DNA from: a virus
Length of the DNA stretch: 33,601 bases
Virus record (IMG/VR): IMGVR_UViG_3300011258_001069
Location: 1-33,601 of that record
Strand: one strand, 5' to 3'
The notes below the pieces were generated by a model. That model did not search any database, was not told the origin of the DNA, and was given only the letters and a program-made list of their open reading frames with translations. Shown here piece by piece: positions 28,144 through 33,601 of the stretch. A program made the position numbers and the translations under genes. How positions within the stretch are numbered: the stretch's first letter is position 1; each line of letters starts with the position of its first letter.

Positions 28144-28557
28144 TTAGGGGTTGGAGGCAGGCTGGTTAGACAGCTCGCCCTTAACCGGGATGATGGCGAT
28201 CGGCGCACTGCCGGTGTTGCTCGCTGGAGTTACAGTGCAGCGCGCATACCGCTTACTGCCGACATAACCGATTTTTCGAGCAGATGCGTCGTCGTCGAAC
28301 TGGAATCCGGCCAGCACTTCCGTGCCGACGAGATCCGTGTCGGCAACCGCCGCGGCGTCTGACAGGTTCGATGCGTCGCCTTCCTCTACCAACACCGTAA
28401 ATGTGGCGTTGGCGTCGGCCAAGGTGCCGGCACCGATCAAAAACGTCAGCGCATTGGCGCCCTGCATATCGACAACCGGAGACACCACTGCGGTGTCATC
28501 CGTAACTGTAACCACGCTGGCGCCCGCAAGGCCCATCGCGTTCATTGAATCGCGCAT
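28144..28557 (-). CDS. Head decoration-like protein
   Basis: 137 residues right after the major capsid gene, with a strong ribosome site (AAGAGGAAA). It is Ala/Val/Thr/Asp-rich and all beta (V-V-T-V-T-D-D-T-A-V-V-S-P-V-V-D, F-T-V-L-V-E-E-G, G-F-Q-F-D-D-D-A-S-A-R-K-I-G-Y-V-G-S-K-R-Y). This fits a capsid decoration or stabilising protein; no direct lambda D similarity is seen. Sequence alone does not prove it. Confidence 0.6.
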   Translation of the reverse strand: MRDSMNAMGLAGASVVTVTDDTAVVSPVVDMQGANALTFLIGAGTLADANATFTVLVEEGDASNLSDAAAVADTDLVGTEVLAGFQFDDDASARKIGYVGSKRYARCTVTPASNTGSAPIAIIPVKGELSNQPASNP

Positions 28558-28596
28558 AATGATTTCCTCTTAAGTGAATGGATTGTCTGCGAGCGC

Positions 28597-29910
28597 TTAA
28601 GCCGCGAACCGCATCAGCTTGATGGCTTCAAAGTTCACAACGTCGCCGCCTACACGCTTGGTTGTGTAGAACTTGACGTAAGGCTTAGCGGTGAAAGGAT
28701 CGCGCAGCACACGGATACCCACGCGGTCGACAATCTGATAACCCGCCCGGAAGTTGCCGAAGGCAAACGACAACGAGCCAGTCGCCAGCGCAGGCATGTC
28801 CTCAAACATCGCCACCGGATAGCCCAGCAGCTGGAACGGCTGCGCAGCCTGGAATGATTTCTCCCAGAGGTAGGTGCCGTCGCCGTCTTTCAGCTTGCGC
28901 GCAGCGGCCAGGCCGGCGCGGTTGGTTGCGAACACAGCGCCCGGCAGATAATCCGCCTTCATCTGGCCGATGATCGTGTGGAACACATCGCCGGGGTTGC
29001 TGCCGGCAAACGCGCCGTTTGCGCCGGTGTTGACCTGCTCGATGACGTTCCATGCCGACGCAGCGGGCGTGCCACTCGCGTAGGTCAAGAACCCGCGCGG
29101 CTTGGTGACGCCATCGCCGTTTACAAACGCAGTGTTCTCAATTCGTGAAAACTTCTGCGATACCTTCCCAGACAACCACGCCTCAACGTTCACCATTGAA
29201 TCGTCGAGCATTTTCTGTGTCGCACGCGGCTGCGCATACATTTCGTGCGCTTCGATCCGGTACTTACCGATCTCCGGAGTTGACGTTTCGTCGCGTGACT
29301 GGGTTTCACCCACCCAGCCGCCGCCGGCTTCGTCCAGGTCGTTCACGCCTTCCAGCGCATCGGTGCCGATCGTGGTGACATTGGCAAACTGACGCATGGG
29401 CGAAGTTTCATAGACCATCTGAACGATACCGCCGTTGGTGTCGGGTTCTATCCAGTAGCCGCCGTCCGGATCGGAACCAACAGACAACGCCGCCTGAACG
29501 GCCGCCTGCAGCGGGTCTTTGCCTTTGCGGAGGTAAGCGCCGAATGCTGGCGAGTACGCCATAAGCTCGTCGACCTCTGCCTGGCCCGCGGCGATGGGTT
29601 CACCACGCACAGCGGAGAAAAACTCCGACGCCTTGCGCGCAACCTTGTCGCCTTCGCCACCGGCGCCGCCAAAGTTCGGGCGGTCCATTGCAGCTTCGAG
29701 CTCTGTCACGCGCTTAGCGGTGGCTTTGTGATCTTCGATAGCCTGCGAAATATCGGTGATCTTGTTGTTGATTTTCTCGACCTCGCCTTCCAGCAGCGGG
29801 TCGGCGCGACCGCCTTTTTCGATGGCCGCCAGGCGTTCGTCATTTTTAGCCTTGAACGCATCAAATTCAGTGTTCAGGGTTTCCAGCAGTTTCTTGAGTT
29901 CTGGATCCAT
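28597..29910 (-). CDS. Major capsid protein (HK97 fold)
   Basis: 437 residues. Residues 1-80 are a coiled coil (E-L-K-K-L-L-E-T-L-N-T-E-F...I-T-D-I-S-Q-A-I-E-D), the delta domain that scaffolds the head and is normally removed by the protease encoded upstream. The HK97 body follows: G-G-Y-W-I-E-P-D, E-T-S-P-M-R-Q-F-A-N-V, W-V-G-E-T, E-A-H-E-M-Y-A-Q-P-R-A-T-Q-K-M-L-D-D-S, G-D-G-V-T-K-P-R-G-F-L, and L-L-G-Y-P-V-A. The cleavage site is probably near 85-130. Confidence 0.93.
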   Translation of the reverse strand: MDPELKKLLETLNTEFDAFKAKNDERLAAIEKGGRADPLLEGEVEKINNKITDISQAIEDHKATAKRVTELEAAMDRPNFGGAGGEGDKVARKASEFFSAVRGEPIAAGQAEVDELMAYSPAFGAYLRKGKDPLQAAVQAALSVGSDPDGGYWIEPDTNGGIVQMVYETSPMRQFANVTTIGTDALEGVNDLDEAGGGWVGETQSRDETSTPEIGKYRIEAHEMYAQPRATQKMLDDSMVNVEAWLSGKVSQKFSRIENTAFVNGDGVTKPRGFLTYASGTPAASAWNVIEQVNTGANGAFAGSNPGDVFHTIIGQMKADYLPGAVFATNRAGLAAARKLKDGDGTYLWEKSFQAAQPFQLLGYPVAMFEDMPALATGSLSFAFGNFRAGYQIVDRVGIRVLRDPFTAKPYVKFYTTKRVGGDVVNFEAIKLMRFAA

Positions 29911-29961
29911 TTCATAGTCTCCCGTCAGCCGGATGGCTGTACGAATAAGGTTTAAGTGGGA

Positions 29962-30777
29962 TCAGGCTGCGTACTTAGAGCGCAGCGCTGTTGCGATTTC
30001 GATTAACTCCGCTGTCGCAGCATCGCGCCGCGGGCGGTCGCCAGCATCGCGCCGGCTGAGTGCATGGAAGCCCGCGGAGATCGCCGCCGCTGACTGGGTT
30101 TTGGAATAGCCTGCATCACGCAGGCCGGCTTCTATCTGCCGCTTCAATGCAACAGGTACAGAATTAAATACCGCGAGGTCAAACAGCGCCTCAACCGGTG
30201 CCGCCTCGGTGGCAATGTCCGCGAATCCTTTCTCGACTGCGGATTCACCAGATAGCCACGTTTCGGCGTCCATCATTTCAGCAATGTCGCCCGCGTCGAT
30301 ACCGGTTCGGTTGGCATAAGTTCGGGCCAACGCGCCGTCGATTTCATTTAACACATCAGCCATCGCCGTCATGTCGTGACGATCCCCGATCGCCAACGTC
30401 CATGCGTTGTGGATCATGATGAAAGCGTTGTCGATCATTTCGATGGTGTCACCTGCCATCGCGATAATTGACGCAGCTGACGCAGCCAAGCCGGTGATCT
30501 TGACGTTAACCAGGGCCGGATGAGAGCGCAGATCGTTGTGTATGGTGATCCCATCGAACACATCACCACCTGGTGAGTTGATTTTTACGGTGATCTGAGG
30601 TGCGCTGATGTGGCTCAAAGCTTCACGAACCTGCAGCGCACTGACGCCCCAGGGGCTGATCTCGTCATAGATCACAATGTCCGCGTGATCGTCATCCTGC
30701 TGGGCAACAAACGACTGGTTGATGCGAGCGAAATAACGATCACGACCACGCCGCGCGCCTTTCGGTAGTTCGATCAT
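29962..30777 (-). CDS. ClpP-type head maturation protease
   Basis: 271 residues. The ClpP fold is clear: I-N-S-P-G-G-D-V-F-D-G (66-76), G-L-A-A-S-A-A-S with S100 as likely nucleophile, and M-I-H-N-A-W with H123. It cleaves the delta domain off the capsid protein during head maturation. The C-terminal 70 residues (R-R-D-A-G-D-R-P-R-R-D...) are a basic/acidic tail, perhaps capsid-binding. Start overlaps the portal stop by four bases. Confidence 0.9.
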   Translation of the reverse strand: MIELPKGARRGRDRYFARINQSFVAQQDDDHADIVIYDEISPWGVSALQVREALSHISAPQITVKINSPGGDVFDGITIHNDLRSHPALVNVKITGLAASAASIIAMAGDTIEMIDNAFIMIHNAWTLAIGDRHDMTAMADVLNEIDGALARTYANRTGIDAGDIAEMMDAETWLSGESAVEKGFADIATEAAPVEALFDLAVFNSVPVALKRQIEAGLRDAGYSKTQSAAAISAGFHALSRRDAGDRPRRDAATAELIEIATALRSKYAA

Positions 30778-31985
30778 GCTGGTGTAACTCCCTCGGGTGT
30801 TGGGCCGTGGATACTTTCGGCGCGGCGGTATTCGTCGCCGCCGTCGACCGGGTTTTCGTTTTCTTTCTCAAGCACATCATTCGGGCTGTAGTAACCATCA
30901 CGAATGCCAGCGGAGTAGTGAACGGTGCGGGATGCCAGATCGCCGCGCTCAAATGCGTTTACGTTGAATTCGGCAAACAGTTCAGGATCGTTGTCGAGCA
31001 ACTGGTCATTGATCGCGCTCTCCCACCGCTTAAGCCAGGGCAGCAAAGTAAACTTGACGAACTGGATCCCCATGTGCTCGACGTTGGAGAACGTCGCTTT
31101 TTCCAGATCGCCCAGCATGTGCGGTGGCACGCGGTACAAGCGAGCCACTTCTGCGATCTGAAACTTGCGGGTTTCCAGAAATTGGGCGTCAGTGTTGTTC
31201 ATCACCAACGGTGACCACTTCATACCACCATCCAGCACTGCGGTGCCGAGCGCGTTACTGCCCCCGTGTGCTTGTTTCCAGGTACTAATCAGGCGGTCGA
31301 TCTGGTCGTCGGTTAGGTTCTCGTCAGTCGACAACAGACCTGCAGGTCTGGCGCTGTTGCCAAATAACTGGCCGCCCCATCGCTCAGCTGATAACGCTAA
31401 GCCGATCGTGTCCCGACCGTCCAAGATCCGTGGGCGCCCTTCATAGCCATTAATCGACCGGTCCCGGATATGGAACACTCGATCGCGCGGGAACGTTGCG
31501 ATGGTGTCGTCCGGGCCTTTGATTTTATAGGTAACGCGCCAGCGTTCGTCCTGCTTTACCTCCACCCGCGATGGGTGGATTGGCAACAGCTCCATCAGTT
31601 CACCGCGCGGGGATCGAACCTTGATCGAATACGCATTGCCCCACAGCGCTAAATGCAGTGTTTTTTGCTCTCGATACTCGAATGGGTTCTGCCATGCATT
31701 GGGGCTGTCGTGCAGGACCGACCACACCGGGTGCTCTCGGGCTTTATCTTTGCCTCGCGGCGTCAACCGTCGATAGATATTCAATGGCAGCTGGCCGGCG
31801 CTTTCCGAAAGCAAGCCAACCGCAGCGCTAACCGCAGCGCATGCCATAGCGGTTGCCGGCGACACCGCCACGCCGCTGGTGGTAGACCACGCCCCATAGA
31901 CGTCGAGGAACGCCTGCAGCTCGTGCGACGTCGTAATCGGGGTGTCTGTGGTCTGGTTGCGGAACGCGCGTCCGATCAAGCTCAT
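30774..31985 (-). CDS. Portal protein (HK97 family)
   Basis: 403 residues, a normal length. Motifs: V-S-P-A-T-A-M-A-C-A-A-V-S-A-A-V-G-L-L, L-P-L-N-I-Y-R-R, H-P-V-W-S-V-L-H-D-S-P-N, L-H-L-A-L-W-G-N-A-Y, and A-R-L-Y-R-V-P-P-H-M-L-G-D (about 280-292), all typical of HK97-type portals. It forms the DNA channel at one capsid vertex. ATG at 31985 overlaps the membrane protein's stop. Confidence 0.93.
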   Translation of the reverse strand: MSLIGRAFRNQTTDTPITTSHELQAFLDVYGAWSTTSGVAVSPATAMACAAVSAAVGLLSESAGQLPLNIYRRLTPRGKDKAREHPVWSVLHDSPNAWQNPFEYREQKTLHLALWGNAYSIKVRSPRGELMELLPIHPSRVEVKQDERWRVTYKIKGPDDTIATFPRDRVFHIRDRSINGYEGRPRILDGRDTIGLALSAERWGGQLFGNSARPAGLLSTDENLTDDQIDRLISTWKQAHGGSNALGTAVLDGGMKWSPLVMNNTDAQFLETRKFQIAEVARLYRVPPHMLGDLEKATFSNVEHMGIQFVKFTLLPWLKRWESAINDQLLDNDPELFAEFNVNAFERGDLASRTVHYSAGIRDGYYSPNDVLEKENENPVDGGDEYRRAESIHGPTPEGVTPA

Positions 31986-32134
31986 GGTTTAGGCGCCCTC
32001 GCTATAAACACACCGGCGACCAGGATCAACGCACCGCCGACGATATAGCCCGCGGGCTGGTACACCAACCACGCCCCGTAGCTGATCAACCCGGTACCCG
32101 ACAAACATAGAACGTCCTCGATGCCCGGTTTCAT
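31982..32134 (-). CDS. Small membrane protein between terminase and portal
   Basis: 50 residues, ATG at 32134 overlapping the terminase stop (ATGA) and TGA overlapping the portal start. Two hydrophobic spans (residues 7-24 and 28-45) make a hairpin. Small two-pass proteins at this place are common in siphophages (DUF1056-like). The role is unknown. The exact overlaps on both sides are the main evidence. Confidence 0.65.
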   Translation of the reverse strand: MKPGIEDVLCLSGTGLISYGAWLVYQPAGYIVGGALILVAGVFIARAPKP

Positions 32135-33601
32135 ATAACAATTACGCCTCTCGTTGCGGTGTAGCCTTGAGGCTTGAGATACATTGAGCGCCCTAGCGCC
32201 ATAATCAGCGCCACAACGCCGTCAATTTTGGCGGCGTCGCGTTCCTTGTTCGGAAATATATTGTCTTTTTTGTCCTGCTTGGCAACGACGTTGCCGAACA
32301 TCCACTGCAGGACTGGATCCATTTCGAATACGATCCGCTTGCTTGTGATCAACGCTTCCAGTTCCTTCATGGGTTCACTGAAATTTTTAACGGTTGCGCC
32401 GTATTCGATCATCGGGAAACCGCTTTCCAGCATCCTGGTCGCGAATTGCGTGGCCTGGAACGGATCATAAGGAACGCTCGTCAGCTGGTAGTCGCTTTTG
32501 AGCTCGCTCAAGTCGTCCTCGATATACGAGTAATCGATAATGTTGCCTGGCGTGGCGGTTATCCACCCAGCGCTGTGCCATTCTTGGTACCGTTTGACGT
32601 TCGTTACATCGCGCGCATCAGCCGCACCCGTGATCAAGTCCTCGGGCAAGTAGTGCTTAACGAAGGCTGCGTAATTGCCTTCGTGCTCGAACAACAGCGC
32701 TAGACAGGCAACGTCTGTTTTAGACGCCAGATCAACCGCCGCGATACATTCCGCGCCGCGGTAATCCTCGATCTGTGATTTTTTGCGCCGGCATGCCTGA
32801 TACGCCAACATGTTCATCCATGCGGTTTTCGCGCCAACCCATTGGTTCAAGTGCTTTGTTCTGTAGGCGTTTTGTTTCTGCGCTGACCGTTTCGCCTGCG
32901 CCAGTTTCGCCAGCAAAAATTCGGGTTCGACACTGATCCCGTAATTCGGATTCGCTTTAATCAAAGCTTCGGGCGTATCCCAACGGTCGTCCTCGTCGAG
33001 ACCGAAGATCAACCCAAACACCGTGTCGTCCTCGACCGATCCTTTTAGGATGTCGATCACGTCGGCGCGTTTGGTATAGCACGGACCGCCCATGTCAGAT
33101 CCGGCGGTTGTGATGTACAACATTAACGGCTGCTCTCGAGCACCCATTCCGGTCTCGAACGTATCGACCTGGTCGGCCGTTTTGTGTTCGTGATACTCGT
33201 CGACAATAGCTGCCGATGGGCTGGAACCGTCGCCGGGATTTCCAATCACTGGCGCAAAGCGTGACCCGTTGGCCAGCACGTTCAACGTTTTTGCGTTGAC
33301 CTCTATACCAAATCGCTCGAGCAAGTCCGGTGAGCGCTCGCAGATCTGCTTCGCCGGCCTGAACACTTCCCACGCCTGGGCCTCAGTGCTCGCGCCGCAG
33401 TAAACCTCTGCGCCGAATTCGTTGTCGATGGTGAGGTGCCCAACCCCAAGCCCCGAAACAAAAAACGATTTCCCGTTCTTGCGCGGAACCTCGACGTAAG
33501 CTTCCCGGAACCTGCGGCGGTCGTTATCTACACGCTTCCACCCGTAGATATTGACTGTCGCGAATATCTGCCAGGGAGACAGTTTTAATTTTTGCTTTTT
33601 T
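32131..33601 (-). CDS. Terminase large subunit, N-terminus cut by the right window edge
   Basis: At least 490 codons; the frame continues off the window (33601). The Walker A region reads V-P-R-K-N-G-K-S, as in Terminase_1 enzymes, preceded by L-S-P-W-Q-I-F-A-T-V-N-I-Y-G-W. Walker B is in A-A-I-V-D-E-Y-H-E-H. Nuclease residues include C-I-A-A-V-D-L-A-S-K-T-D (RNase H-like Asp) and a late D near the end. It pumps and cuts DNA at the portal. A seeming start near 33366 is internal (a GTG). HK97/phiC31-like class; the packaging strategy cannot be told from this. Confidence 0.93.
   Translation of the reverse strand, partial: KKQKLKLSPWQIFATVNIYGWKRVDNDRRRFREAYVEVPRKNGKSFFVSGLGVGHLTIDNEFGAEVYCGASTEAQAWEVFRPAKQICERSPDLLERFGIEVNAKTLNVLANGSRFAPVIGNPGDGSSPSAAIVDEYHEHKTADQVDTFETGMGAREQPLMLYITTAGSDMGGPCYTKRADVIDILKGSVEDDTVFGLIFGLDEDDRWDTPEALIKANPNYGISVEPEFLLAKLAQAKRSAQKQNAYRTKHLNQWVGAKTAWMNMLAYQACRRKKSQIEDYRGAECIAAVDLASKTDVACLALLFEHEGNYAAFVKHYLPEDLITGAADARDVTNVKRYQEWHSAGWITATPGNIIDYSYIEDDLSELKSDYQLTSVPYDPFQATQFATRMLESGFPMIEYGATVKNFSEPMKELEALITSKRIVFEMDPVLQWMFGNVVAKQDKKDNIFPNKERDAAKIDGVVALIMALGRSMYLKPQGYTATRGVIVI

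Noticed and set aside
33095-33373. Separate minus-strand frame inside the terminase gene
   Set aside because: Out of frame with terminase motifs and without its own start signals.

Overview
The window is most of the genome of a lambda-like temperate siphophage, seen in its non-integrated (circular or virion) arrangement. The host is probably a gammaproteobacterium. The only att-type sequence (15645-15690) copies the 3' half of a tRNA-Gly(GCC) gene, including an encoded CCA. It has phage genes on both sides: integrase to the left, tail genes to the right. This is attP, not an attL/attR host junction. Both window ends cut genes: a secreted protein at base 1 and the large terminase at base 33601. 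The unseen part of the circle probably holds the lysis genes, the small terminase and the terminase N-terminus.

Layout: (1) 1-7352, minus strand, is the cro-to-Q early operon. In order of transcription it has Cro, a tR1-like terminator, a CII-position regulator, small proteins, a DUF1376 replication protein, a P-like helicase-loader candidate, a cupin protein, a ParB-like protein, small zinc proteins, a DUF1064 nuclease, a DUF1364 HNH-like protein, an RRM RNA-binding protein and a Q-like antiterminator. A candidate late promoter and terminator follow Q. One gene, a DUF4145 protein (5989-6639), is inserted in the opposite orientation. (2) 7353-8512 is the immunity region: a CI-like repressor without a peptidase domain, two small genes, a terminator, and two operator clusters with the palindrome TACC-N5-GGTA. 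One cluster lies between cro and cI. The other lies on a near-consensus promoter at 8458-8486 that drives the plus-strand operon. (3) 8527-15559, plus strand, is a compact operon of mostly small unknown genes. Many are cysteine-rich, zinc-ribbon-like mini-proteins with start and stop codons overlapping. It also has a phage N-6-adenine methyltransferase, a DUF551 protein, an excisionase and a tyrosine integrase. (4) 15560-15775 is non-coding and carries a hairpin and attP. (5) 15776-16255, plus strand, is a DUF1643 cargo gene. (6) 16248-33601, minus strand, is the late morphogenesis operon, transcribed from terminase to tail fibre. It has large terminase, a small membrane protein, HK97-type portal, ClpP-type protease, major capsid, a decoration-like protein, connectors, tail completion proteins, major tail protein, G/GT chaperones with a -1 frameshift site, tape measure, distal tail proteins, NlpC/P60, tail-tip J and a fibre-like protein.

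How it works together: CI and Cro probably compete for the TACC-N5-GGTA operators and so control both early operons. Cro-operon transcripts must pass the tR1-like terminator to reach replication genes and Q. Q then probably antiterminates at the terminator just after its own gene to express lysis and structural genes. Integration uses Int, Xis and attP into tRNA-Gly. No stretch above 300 bases lacks a gene. Calls rest on reading sequence and recalled family features; no searches were run.
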